A DNA stretch of 64,000 nt from Lingula anatina (lineage: Eukaryota > Brachiopoda > Lingulata > Lingulida > Lingulidae). Below are positions 37,801 to 49,552 of this stretch, in pieces. The notes beneath the pieces are model-generated. The model was not told where the DNA came from. It saw only the letters and a program-made list of their open reading frames with translations, and made no database searches. Each line of letters begins with the position of its first letter. Positions within the stretch are counted from its first letter, which is position 1. The position numbers and the translations under genes are program-made. The stretch lies in the NCBI RefSeq assembly GCF_001039355.2, contig NW_019775969.1, forward strand, positions 724,959 to 788,958, read 5' to 3'.

Positions 37801-40800
37801 GGCAACTTATGTTGATAAAATAACAAATTACAACACCTTGTCAACCCTTGCTAAACTACGTCTTAGTGACCATAAACTCCACATCGAAACTGGGTGGCAC
37901 ACCAGGCCGAAAACTGAAAGGTGCAACAGAATCTGTGGCCTGTGCACCCAAGGGGTAATTGAAGATGAATACCATTTTATATTCCAATGCCCAATGTACA
38001 AAGCAGACCGAGTCACCTTTTTTAGTAAAACCTCAATCGTAAAAGCTGATACAAGATCACCAGACAGTCAATTATGCCATGTATTTAACAGTGCCAACAA
38101 AGATACTCTAGTGTCCCTCTCCAACTTTATAATCAAATCGTTGAAGAAAAGAAGTGAAGTGGTTGCTCTGCTTGGTAACTCTTAGCATATCCCTTAAAAT
38201 GTCAGTGTATGGTCCCACTGTTGTGAGAAGTGACTCGGCAGTGGGACTGAACATGGCACAATATTTATATCTGTGTAATTTATTTACTTATCTGTCTTAT
38301 GTAAATGTCATTAATCGAAATTATCTATGTCATCAAACTGGCTTTAAACAGCCATGTAAACAGCTATGTAACTGTGGTTTTAAGTTTAAACATATCCTTT
38401 TGTGTAACATGCTTATAGTATGTTTATGGTAAATTTATAATCACACCAAAGTTTATCTCATTGCTTAGATAGAATATTTTATGAGTAATTTTACTAGTAT
38501 GTATGTTCATTATATGAAGATTATTTTTTCATTCACAAATGGCTAGCCAACATAATACCAACTAGAGAAATGGTAATGCACTAATTGTATTGTATCGTCA
38601 TTAGTATATCATATTGTACAAGGTCATGGCAATCTATTTACCAGTACAGAAATAAATTGAATTGAATTGAATATGTTCCTGAGCTTTACAATGTCATCAA
38701 CGTTGACAAAACATTTTGTTCACTGTGTTACTTATTAATCTCATCCTTTAATTATTCATAGGACTAAAATGCAGCTCATCAGCTGATTCCATTTTATTTG
38801 TAGAATTTATTTCACAAATTGGCATTTTCCCTATGTGACTTTCAATTTCAGTGGATATTTAGCCCTGTGCATTATTTAATATCATTATGTAATATCATTG
38901 TTTCTGTCAGTTTTATCAATATTATGTCTGTTTCGATATTTTGAGCCATTTTTTTTTCTTTTTCATTTTTTCTTAGTGATTTTTTATTATAAAACTCACA
39001 TGAATAAAAAAACTTGGTTTACTGTAAAGGCTGGTTATCCAATTCCTTGGATTGGGTTGACTTTTGAAGTTTTCATATCTTTTTTTTATCTCATTCAGTT
39101 TTTTGCATAGATGAAAACATTGAATTTATCTTGATATTTAAATTCTTTAAAAATTGATATCATTTTTATTTTTCAGATAAACAAAAGGGTCATAAAGTGT
39201 GGACTTCTGATGATTCAGGTCTGATTATTTAAAGTCTTAGACATGTTGCTAATTTGAAATGTGTGCTTTAAGTTTTTAATAATTTGAGGTGCAATGTAGA
39301 TCTACATTGTACATTTGTGTTAAATAAGCCTCATAGTGCTTTAAAAGTGAGAGGCTCATTGTTTATATACATATATTGTGTATATTTTAGGTCAAATGGA
39401 TAGTGGGTTAGAGACAGATGTAGTATGCTCCATCTCCCCCAAGGATGTAGAACCAGATGCTGCACCCTTAAGCCCAACGTCTGCTTTTGCTCCAACCATT
39501 CCCAGCCAACTTCCTGCAAAATTCACTCAGTCTTTGTTATCAACCAAAGAGAGCCCCAGTGATGACAAAGAAGATGACACAAGTGGAATCCAACCTAGTG
39601 ATGATGTCAACAGCTTAGATTCTGGTATACACTCATTAAGTGTTTCTGACATTGATGAGAAAGACTTGCCTCTGAAATTTCGTATTCCACAGTATGATGC
39701 CTTGCTGCTCTATGATGAACGAGATAAGACTGATGCTTTGGAGTTGAGGGACATATTGGAGACAGATGACAAGTTACTTCTGAAAGATAAAAGCCACATA
39801 AAAATTTGTACCACAGACGATGAGGTTTTCTGTGAAATCCAGTCTGACCTCCAGCAAATTGATACTGCAGTGGAATGTAGCACTTTCATACTGATGTACA
39901 TGTCAGAACATTTTGTTGGTGACAAATGGTTAGATTTACAAAGAGATGAGATAATAATGACTTGTATTTCTGAAGAAGAGAAAAAATGGTGTGTCATTCC
40001 ATTGTGGACAGTCCCTAAGAGAAAAGCACCTTTCAAGATTCCATTTGGTTTGCGTTCATTGAGGGGGATTGACATAGGATCAATAGACCAGTATTTCTAC
40101 AGGAGTGTGAAAAATGTATTTGATGCTAAACTGTCTCAAAAGGAAAAACGCAGAAAGGCACTTGAAGATGAGAAGCAGATTGTAATTGAGAAGCTAAAGC
40201 AAAAAAAGCAACTGGCACAGAAACGTCTTGAATTTGAAAGGGAAGAAGAACAGAAGCAACTTGAAAGCGAGGAAAAGTTATTCTATGCAAAACAAGAAAA
40301 AGAAGCTCTAGAAGCTGATCATCACAGAAACTTTGAAATTTGGAATCAGCAACTTCAAATGTCAAAACAAATACAAAACCATTTACTACAGGAAGAAATG
40401 TTAAAGCAAGATAAAGAAAGAATACAAAAGTGGCACCAAATCAGTATGGAGAAAATTCAGCGTGGTGAAATAACAATGAAAAATCCTTCACTACAGCCTA
40501 TTCCACCAGAAATGATGGTCTATCAAATGCAGGGGCAGCCATTTCTTCGGCAATACCCAGTGAATCAAGGTCATACTGGATCACACAACATGAATTTATA
40601 TGGACATCCTCCTGTGCCACAGTACAGTTGTCACTATCCAGCACCACCTGGTCATCCTTACTTTGGGGTTCCAGAACCATTCCCGTATCATGGATCACAT
40701 GGGCAGCCTTATATGGGACAGTCACAGCCAGTATTGAATCCTGGATTGCAAGGGTATGGAATGCCTTCTCAACAGCCAGGGTACTCGCAATACTCAGGCA

Positions 40801-43086
40801 GACCCCAGATGCTGGAGTCCCAATTAAGCACAGTGAGCATGTGTCCACCACCTCGGTCAAATCAGCAACAGTGTGAAAGGCAAGAAATACAAAATTCTTC
40901 ACCAGCAGCCCAGTCATCAAATGTTGGAACCCCTGTGTCAAATACTAAAACCCCAGATAACCAGACAGGTGGAGGTGGAGTGCAGATGGGTCATGGTGAT
41001 GATCACCCAGTGGTCACTGCATCACATCAAACCAGTGTGTCCCAGCACAATAACATGGCTGCTGCCACTTCACAGGGTGATATCATGGGTACAGAGAGAC
41101 ATGATGGTTCAGATGTGGTGGCTGACTGTTCTCTTACACCTGTCACTTCAACAGGTGTCCTCTCAACAACTGCGACTGCTGGCTCCTTGACATCAGTGGT
41201 GCCACCCCCCTTATCTATCACAAGAACCAACAGGGAGCCCACAGAGCAGGAAGATGACAGCATGGTAGAATCCAGTGAGACAGGGAATGGTGGAGATGAG
41301 AAGCTTGAAGATTCCACTAAATTGCTTATGGGACAAATATCCTCACCTCCCAAAGAATACTGCCCACTGGCAAGAGACAGAAGACAAGGAGAAAGTGCCC
41401 AGTTTGTCAAAAGCAAGAAGAAAATGGGGCTGGATGATGGAGAAAGAGAAATATGTGGTTTTGTGACAGGTGGCCCACAGACTGAAGTCATGGGTGGAGA
41501 GTCAGCAAATGCGGGCCATCGTGGAGCCTCTCCAGTAGCTAGAATGAAAAAAAGAGACCCTGGAGCTGATCATGAAGCCACTGGAAGTCACAGAAAAGGA
41601 GAAAATTCTTCTTCATATGAAGAATCTGATGGCAAATCAGGGCCACACTCCCACAGGAGTTCAAGAGTTGTGAAAGAGGTTCATCACCACTATTATGGTG
41701 CACGACCTGAGACCACTTCTAAAGGTTCTGAGAGGCCTCCAGTAGCCCCTGCCCCTACACCAGCAGCAATTCCCCCACAGCCCCCAACACAGATTATCAA
41801 CATTTATAACTCTAGTGGGATCCAGATTGGGAATCATAACACTGCGGTGGTGGGACAAAGTCAAGATGTCGTCACTGATGGCCCAGAGTCACCACAGGAT
41901 GGCCAGTCATCACCAATACGACCACCAGAGGGCCCAGCTTCACCAGACAGTGTCAATGAATGGGACACCACTTTAGACAGAACTTCTGTACAGAAACCTA
42001 GCAGTAGCACGTAAGTTTTGTAACAGAACTGCATTATATTTTTTGCAATTTATCTCTAACAAATGTAAATTTGCTTGTTTTTTCATGATAGCATGCTTTA
42101 TGGTATATAGATACATGTATGTTATAAATTGACTGCACTTCATTTAATAATCCAAGTGTTTGATAAAACATGTTTTCACTTTTTCAAAAAGGTGAATTGT
42201 TAATGTAGAAGATCAATATAAGTGTGGTAATTTCCTTAACTTCTACTGCAATATTTCAGTCCCTGCAATAGTACAGTCCCTGGTCAAGTACGCACAACCA
42301 GCAGAGGTCCTAATTTACCACCTTTACTTCCAGGTAATTAGCTTCTTCCTAGTTGGCTTAACTGAGCTGTCCACACTGACAGTCTTCTCTCAGCTAAATC
42401 ATCTGAAAATATGAAAATTCCTTTGTACAAAATTATGACCTATGTCTGGAAAGACCCAGGAGGCTGTTTTTATCTTTCTTTGTAATTGACTTTGCATATA
42501 TTATGATGTGAATAGATTCATTGAACATAAGCTCACTAATCTTAAGTACAATTGAAATATAGCTCTGTGATATAAACTTTATTACTGAAATGCAACATTT
42601 TATTATTCATACACAGTTAATGAATTTTTTGTGAAATCTATACAATTTATCAGATTAAAAATTGCCATCTAACTGCTTTGTACAGTGAAATCATCAGGAG
42701 AAATGAAGTGTTAAAAGCACAGTAAGAATGAACCTTGTAATGACCATGTTCCTTTTTCTGTTGCAGCTAATGGCCTATTAACAGATAGAAACAACCAAGC
42801 ACAGACACGTGATCAAGACCGTATATTCCCTGGTCAGGATAATGTCATAGCATACCATGACCAAGAAACTGGCAAGGCAAAAACGCCACACAGCAGTTTA
42901 CTTTTTCAAGACAATGAAGAATCTACATCAACCCATGTCAGCCTCTCAGATTCTGTCGTCCCCAGCATACTACCAGTGGCGACTAAGACACCAGTAGCAA
43001 CTGCAAAGCCAACCGTTAGAATAAAACCTGTTGCTGCAGTCAGTCCTATTAGACCACAGGNTAAAAATAGTAGATATCACTCTTGA
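34897..43086 (+). CDS. TRIF/TICAM1-like adaptor: TIR + coiled coil + RHIM
   Basis: Coding exons: 34897-34963, 39177-39218, 39391-42010, 42260-42333 and 42767-43086. Phase is kept at each junction, giving 3123 bp and 1040 aa. The N-terminus is MSSVRCTLPMQAG, then an acidic, Ser-rich stretch. A TIR-like domain spans about 137-282 (YDALLLYDERD box 1; TFILMYMSEHF; CVIPLW; FYRSVKNVFDAK). A highly charged coiled coil spans about 285-397, followed by a Pro/Gln/Tyr/Gly-rich region. A RHIM lies at about 838-860 with core IQIG (847-850) inside INIYNSSGIQIGNHNT, matching the RIPK1/TRIF-type motif. A tail of about 180 aa follows. TIR plus RHIM defines TRIF, which links receptors to RIP-kinase-type signalling through amyloid-like RHIM assembly. 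That role is inferred here. TIR-to-RHIM spacing is far longer than in vertebrate TRIF. One N at 43061 falls in a codon near the stop. Confidence 0.85.
35440..38672 (+). mobile_element. 5'-truncated, frame-broken non-LTR retrotransposon (LINE)
   Basis: It begins inside an APE-type endonuclease end (SDHALLELELYC at about 35470). A linker and a reverse transcriptase follow: IIPIHKSGDKSNVNNYRGIS at about 36375, FIDFSKGFDSVWRNGL in another frame at about 36615, GVKQGDTLSPFLFN at about 36788, and catalytic YADD at about 36919. A C-terminal Cys/His cluster (CGLCTQGVIEDEYHFIFQC) ends with the long 495-codon open frame at 38185. Stops and frameshifts between the pieces show it is dead. The 3' end is AATAAATTGAATTGAATTGA, a short tandem tail. 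It sits in sense orientation in intron 1 of the TIR-RHIM gene. The clade was not assigned. Confidence 0.9.
43061..43061. other. Single ambiguous base
   Basis: One N in the last coding exon of the TIR-RHIM gene (CCACAGGNTAAAAATAG). Read through, the plus-strand frame stops 23 bases later at TGA. It may mark a polymorphic base or a contig join. Confidence 0.95.
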
Positions 43087-43283
43087 AAACTTCATGAAAC
43101 AAATCTTCTCATTTGTGGTAAGAAAGTTCTTATATTGGATATAAATATGCCATTTTAATGGCATATTAGGATACAAAAAAAAAACAAACAAACATGATTT
43201 TGGGTAAATATGACAAGTTATCCCTGCTTGCAGCTTGAAACTTATCTTATCATTATTACAAAAATTTGATAGAAATGAAACAA

Positions 43284-43289
43284 AATAAA
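43284..43289 (+). terminator. Candidate poly(A) signal of the TIR-RHIM gene
   Basis: AATAAA lies about 200 bases after the TGA at 43084-43086, immediately beside the last recognised exon of the convergent minus-strand gene. The two 3' ends would nearly touch or overlap. Confidence 0.35.
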
Positions 43290-43297
43290 AGGTATAC

Positions 43298-46200
43298 CAA
43301 GGAGAATCCAGAGTAGGTTTGCTTTGGATGTAGCGGCCGGTTGTTATGCCAACTAGATTGCCAGAGGGATGAACAGTTGCAGCCATCATGCAGCATGTTT
43401 CAGATTCATGCATTTCCCAAGATCCTCCAATTTTCACCATGTAGGTCAGTTTCTGGTCAGCATTGATGGCGACAATTTCAGGGAAAATGGCTAGACAAAA
43501 AATTGGTAATAATGTAAGCATCTTTTTCATTTTCTGCAAAGTTCAAAATCTAAGATGACACAGAGAAAGTGGCAAAGTACATGCACCCATATACACAAAT
43601 TGCAGGCAATGTAAACTTAAAAAAATATTCTTTAGAAATATTTTACCAAGAACTGCCCACTTTACCTTCAGTGTCTTCAAATTTGTACAGTGTGTTATCT
43701 GTTGGATTTCCAAAGGCATTAGAACTCCCTCCCGCTATGCCTGGCAGATCCTCATATGCTGTTGTAATAAGATAGTGAGTGCCCTGAAGAAAAAAGTACA
43801 CATATTTACATGTATAACTATATGACACACATGACAATTTCTGAATAGGTGTCACAAGGAACATATATTTTAAATATTGATATCTTAAACAACATAAAAA
43901 TTGTTTTGCAGTTGAGGAAATCACACAGTTGGTATTTTAAAGCATTTTGAATCATTACAAATTATGCCCAAAATGTTTATTATAAAGCACTGGTTATACA
44001 GGAGATTAAGGAGTTTGCGAAGATTTATTGCAGTAATCTGGAATAGAGGAAAAGTACATGTAGACCAACTAGGTAACCACAAGGTAACAGCAAATCTATA
44101 AACTTCAACAATGTTGAAATGAAGTATTTAAAAGCTCATCCAAGATAACAATTTGTTCAGTGTCTGGTGATTTTAGCTCAATCCTTTCTAAAGTTATTAA
44201 ATTTAAAAAATGTTAGGATGGCCTGGACAGAAGACATAGGATGCAAGACAGATGTATAAATAAACAGGAAGTCTTCACTGAAGTGCCAACTCTATGCATT
44301 TACACACTTTCTACATTCTATTTAGGACAGACTTCCATTTTTTACGTTTTATTCCGCTGTTAATGAGAGAATAAATCCATGCATTCTGTGTTCTATTTTG
44401 TTGGCAACTTTGCTCCCACTTTAAAAATCGCAAAGTTATAAACATTGAAAAACATCTTTTTTTTTCTATTTTTGATCTACAAAGTAAAGAATTTGTTAAT
44501 CATTATTATTGGAAAAACACACAATAGCCAAATTGATCCATCTGAAAGCTGAAATCAATAATTGGGTTGGCTTGGATCAACATTGTATTTAACACAGAGC
44601 AGCTGTTGGAAATGACTGTTTATGCATGATAATTTAACATTAAAGTTTACTGTACTTGGGAAGCTACAACCATATTCAGAGATTTCTATGATTTTGTCAA
44701 ACTAAATGAATGGTCTGCAAGTGAAGGCACTATGGTTCAAGATCAGACCATTTAGCCATCAATATCGTGTATGGAATGAGGAATTGACCTGCCTCTGTGA
44801 CGTTGGTGCACTGTATTTATTCCTTTTTTCATCAAAAGATTAATCAATAAAATGAACTACAGCAAACAGTGTGATAATAATGCTTTACCAACATAATCAA
44901 TAGATTTTGTATGGAAGCAATAATTGTTTATACCACACTCACTTTACAAAGGACCTGATTAAAAAACTACTGGAATAAGCTTGGCTCCAAACAATTCATC
45001 CTGTCATGCTTCTATGCTCCCAGAGACACAGTTAATATTTCAAATGCTTTACTCAATTTACTTCTATGAACATTGCATTATGGGCCTCATGATATTGATA
45101 ACTTAAGAGTCTTTTTGAAAATACCAAATTTTCCAATGTATTCAGTAAGAGCCAATAAAATTGGTGCTGGCAGACAATATGCAATATATCTCATATGTGA
45201 CTGTGCTTGTAGAAAATACAGTCTACATCATTATATTAGTTTAATCAGATTAATAAATGAGCATTCTCCCAGACTTAATTTTTTATAAGTATTTAATTTT
45301 ATAATAGTTTTATCTCTTTTCTGTTTTCCTTCTTTTTTTTAACAATTGTATGCTCTCCTAACATGTGTGCCAAACACCACACACCAAATGTTGAAAGTAA
45401 TGGGATAAAAGACAATATGAAGAAACACAGATGTACCACTAGAGGTAGGTTAAAATATAACATTTGGTACCATACAGGTTACAATACATAGTAATATAAC
45501 AATGTGTCAATGAGCACATTCAGAACAGCGGACTAACAGATCCACGGATCAAATATGGCGACCCATATAAAAGCTTGCTGCTTAATTCCTGATTAGACAA
45601 TCCCTACAGGGATTACGCAACACGCATTCCAGTGGGTCAGCCATATTTGATCTGCAGATCTGTTACTCTGCTGTCTGTTCTCAATTTTTACCTCAGTGAC
45701 AAACCCCTGGAGATCTGCTGTACTACTGGGGAGCAAGTTCTGCATGTGCACATATTTCTCCAGAACCTCTTCATATACAAACACTTTGGACAGACCTGCA
45801 TCGTAAGTCCAACAGCAGGACTTGGTGGACCTAGACAGAATTTTAATTTAAAATGGGTTAAATTTTTTTTAAAAAGAATTTAAATATAGAACAGATTAAA
45901 AAATTCAGCTGGCTTTGAACTATAACTGTTTTAACTGTTATACTGGCATATACGTTATTCACAAAAAATTCTCCTAGATAAAGACCTATCTGGACATTTA
46001 TTAATAAAACACTATTATCATGAAGTATATAACAGTCATTCTTTGCTAGTGGTGCACTGCAGGGGGGCCATAACAAGAATGTTATTTAAATTTAGATAGC
46101 CAACCAAATTCTCATGATATCGTTGTGTATGTTTCAATAACAAATCAAAGAAGCTGCATGAGCAAGGACGATGCTGTTATAAAAGCAAAATAAGAGAAAA

Positions 46201-49200
46201 AGCAGAAAATATATCAAAATTACCCTCAAAATGGCATCCTTTTTTGTGGAATTTCGACCCTACCTCTATTTAGGAACAGTTTGTTTAGGGTTTGAATGGA
46301 TTATTGAAGCAGCAAATACACCTACTGCAAGAAGATATAATAAACAGAATGTGCAAATAGTTATTTAAATAAAAATTTATTTGAAGTCACTGAAAAATGA
46401 TCACAAAATTAGCGTATCTTACATCACATGCGGTGTCCCACCCCAATGAAAATTTCATCTAATCCTATCTTTCCGTATTAAAACTCTTCAATCGCCCAAA
46501 GTAGTCTGTCGGTTAGTTTGTGTCACGAAGTCCATGATGATATCAGTTTTCTTAAGAATTTCACATTTCTTTCTCAACAAGGTTGATTTTTCTACACCGC
46601 GTCCCAATGTAACGTTCGTTACTCTGAAACTTCAGAGATCGATTTTTATCAGACGACTTTAAAATGCCGCGTGAAAATTATACATCGATAGCGATCTTCT
46701 TCCATACTCACTAACTGATGACGTCTCACACACGAATGGCTTCTTTTGCACACTAAAAAAACAGCTCAAACTGGCGGGTGTCCCATTCTGATAACGTGTA
46801 ATGCAGTGACGCTTTTGTGATCGGATGCAGGGCACAGGTGTAATTCCCTCGATTTAACTGCCACAGGACTGTTTATAGGGATCTTCTTTGTATGAAGGTG
46901 AGAAATACTGAGTTTCGTTTCATTTTTCTTCAATTGTTTCAACATATATGTGTACCGATTGATTATTACCATTCGATAAGTAGGGCGACTTCGTCTGAAC
47001 TTTCGTTTTGTGTCTGTGTCACATGGGGGACTAAAGTTCATATTGTACATGGTAACGCGGCGACACCGTATTCATGTTCTCTTGTTCTCGAAAACTCAAT
47101 CATCGAAATTGAATGACGTTTTTTTTAGTTTTGTCTTAAATTAAGCTGCTACACTGTATTCAGTGCGTTTAAAATTTAACCGTCTGTAAAAACAGCAATA
47201 ATGGATTACTCGCAACACTTACATTACACAATGAAGCACCAAAAATGGGTGAAGAAAATGTGTGTCAGTAATGCGTGTTTGCCACTCATAATGCACTGTA
47301 CTTTGTTTGAATAAGCAATAAACTATTTGTGATCATAGGTTATCCATTGTTCGTTATCAGAGTTAACAGATTCTTTGTATGATTTTTTTCAGAATCCCAA
47401 GAGTGGATGCCTTGGTGAGCACAGAGCAGATATCACCAGGAAGAATGTTATAATACTGAACTTTGTGTTACACTGAACTTCATTTTGTTAAGTTTTGTAT
47501 TTAACTGAACTTTATTGTGTTAAAATAATAAAAAATAATAATAATTCCGATAAAAAACTACAAGCTGGAACATTCTTTAGATCAACTTTGTTCAGTGTGT
47601 GTCCCATGTGACAGAGTTACAGTAAACAAAATATGTGCATTATTCCTCTGTGTTTGCCAATTCCATTTTAAAAGCATGTGAGAGTGATGTTTCCCTCATG
47701 ATTGAAGTGTGTGTGGATAATAGCAAAAATATTGTTATTATTTACATGATTATAAAAAGTTTTTGTACCCGCGACACTAACATTACCGTGACCCACATAT
47801 TCACCATTTTTATTAATCATGAAATGTGGATTGAATTCTTCAAAACCAGTTTTAAAGCATTGAGACAACACCCCCTAAAACTAAAAACATTCCATTAGAT
47901 TTTCATTAGTTTTAGTGCCAAATATATCTCCCATGTAACGCGTCTTGGATTTGGAGGGTATAGCTGTTCAACTCTCTTGTGTGCCCTGACAAGGGCATCT
48001 GCTGTTTCCCTTTTGATGAAATGATAAACTGTGATGGTGTAGCTATCACATTGCAAAATTACAGCTTCCCAGAGAAAGTTTGAAATTTTCGGTCAAATTC
48101 AACATTTTGTAACCACTAGCAAAGAATGACAGATAAAGAATGTATTTTTTTTTTTACATAAATGAAATCCTCAAGACAATATCAAATATATTTCAAACAT
48201 TAAAATAGGTTATATCTGAAATAATTAATAATGCCATTCTGTCCTTTTTCTCTGACATCATCCCCTAATTGAAATATTTGTCAGACTAGCTTATATATTT
48301 ACCTGGAGGCGATAATCAAGTAGTGTTTTCCATTGATGGTCATGTGTTCCCCATTGACTCCATAATGTACAGGAATAGTCTGCACCAGCTCTGGGATGTG
48401 CTGGAAATCTGAAATGTCATCAACCACCAAGAAATGAAATAATATATACACTTCAGGAAATTGACACAAATTGTTTGTTCACTTTTAAGATATGGTTAGT
48501 AAATGTGTTATCTCAACAAACTGGTCTGCTTAGTAAAGATTGGATATGTCCACATGATAAAGCTCATCTTAAACACTCATTATATAATATACTCAAAGTC
48601 AAAGTTATAAAAACTATAAATTTTATTTACGTGGAAAAATAATCCATAAAACTTTACAAAAATGTTATGCCCCAAATTCATTTGTGATACTCTACCTTGG
48701 AGACATGTTTTTCCATGCTTATTTGTTGGGCATTCACATGTGAAGTTTTCTTTGTCCAGGCAGTCATTCTGGCAATAAGGGTCGAACTTGCACTCTGTGT
48801 AGTAAGGACAATCAGCGTGTCTTAAGAACTAAAAAGATGAAGATGATAATACTTGTACTATTAACAGTGAAGAAACAGCATCATCTCAAGTCCTGAACAT
48901 TATGATTTGTACCATAACAACAATGCTTACATCAATTTATGTTGCTTGACTGAAAAATAACAAAAATATTAAATGCTCACTTAATCGACAGGGGTTTTGG
49001 GGGCTGCCATCAGAATAAAATTAAAAATCCCTGAATTCCATGAATCGGAGGAAAAGCTAGTGTCTAAATACTAGAGCTGCAGATATTATAGATACTCGTA
49101 CCCATGGATACATCTTCATAGTTTTTCAGTGATCAAAACTTTTAAACTCTCTAAATATTACATTATATTATATTAAATGCATTATTACAAAAGAGGTGAA

Positions 49201-49552
49201 ATTCTTCACAACAAAATACACAACTTACAGTTCTATAGTCCTGGGTTGTATTGACAACATAATAATTGTCCAGTGTTATTGGCCCATTGTCAGTAAACAG
49301 AGAGCAGACCATTTTTTCCTTGTCATAATGGAAAACGCGGCACCCCTGTTCAGTGATACAAGATCCCGAGCACTGCTGTTCATGACGGATGTGGTGGATG
49401 TCTCGGAGGTGCTGCAAAGGACGGGAAATATCAGAGGATGCCGTGAAGTGGGAGTAAAGAATGCTACTCTTACAGGAGCCATCAGGATTCCATTCTACCC
49501 CCAATGAAGCCTGAAGAAAAAGGACTACCAGCAAGATGCTGGAAATTCCCAT
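43298..49552 (-). CDS. Secreted PAN/apple + EGF + EAR/tectonin-like beta-propeller protein, 3' end not found
   Basis: Exons in transcript order: 49552-49229, 48828-48696, 48408-48303, 45830-45692, 43783-43666 and 43490-43298. All junctions keep phase, giving 337 codons to the last donor. The start MGISSILLVVLFLQASLG is a signal peptide. A PAN/apple-like Cys pattern follows (C61, C65, C71, C83). An EGF-like module with C115 to C150 and ECPTNKHGKTC comes next. Then come beta-propeller-type repeats: a segment around INGKHYLIIAS, then VFVYEEVLEKYVHMQNLLP leading to GTHYLITTAYED, which resemble EAR/EPTP repeats. Finally GSWEMHESETCCMMAATVHP and GNLVGITTGRYIQ resemble tectonin-type blades. It is probably an extracellular adhesion or recognition protein; the function is not known. 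Exons after CCTTG|GTATAC at 43298 were not located before the convergent gene begins. Confidence 0.7.
45517..45685. mobile_element. MITE-like element, 'GATCAAATATGGC' family, copy 2
   Basis: The left arm CAGAACAGCGGACTAACAGA and the following ACGGATCAAATATGGCGACC pair with the right arm, which reads in complement GAGAACAGACAGCAGAGTAA and CAGATCAAATATGGCTGACC. The right edge ends only a few bases from the donor of the coding exon at 45692. It shares its internal block with the copies at 12085 and 51027. Confidence 0.7.
46440..47200. other. CpG-rich stretch inside intron 3 of the secreted-protein gene
   Basis: CpG dinucleotides are frequent here (for example CACCGCGTCCC, ATCGATAGCG, GGTAACGCGGCGAC) while the flanking intron is CpG-poor. 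No exon was recognised. It might be an internal promoter, a boundary between two genes, or an inserted element. Confidence 0.35.

Noticed and set aside
39378-39390. ATG at 39378 as start of the TIR-RHIM protein
   Set aside because: It lies before the acceptor TATTTTAG at 39383-39390. The two upstream exons join in phase and start at 34897.
40498-41491. Antisense frames of 147-154 codons in the TIR-RHIM exon
   Set aside because: Shadows of the long plus-strand exon; no independent signal.
42970-43539. 189-codon minus-strand frame
   Set aside because: Only 43298-43490 is exon-like (tectonin-type). The rest runs through intron sequence and antisense to the TIR-RHIM terminal exon. Kept only as an oddity in the findings.
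47668-47871. Minus-strand frame with NKNGEYVGHGNVSVAGTK
   Set aside because: It looked exon-like, but it cannot be placed in phase between the exons at 48303 and 45830, which already join perfectly.
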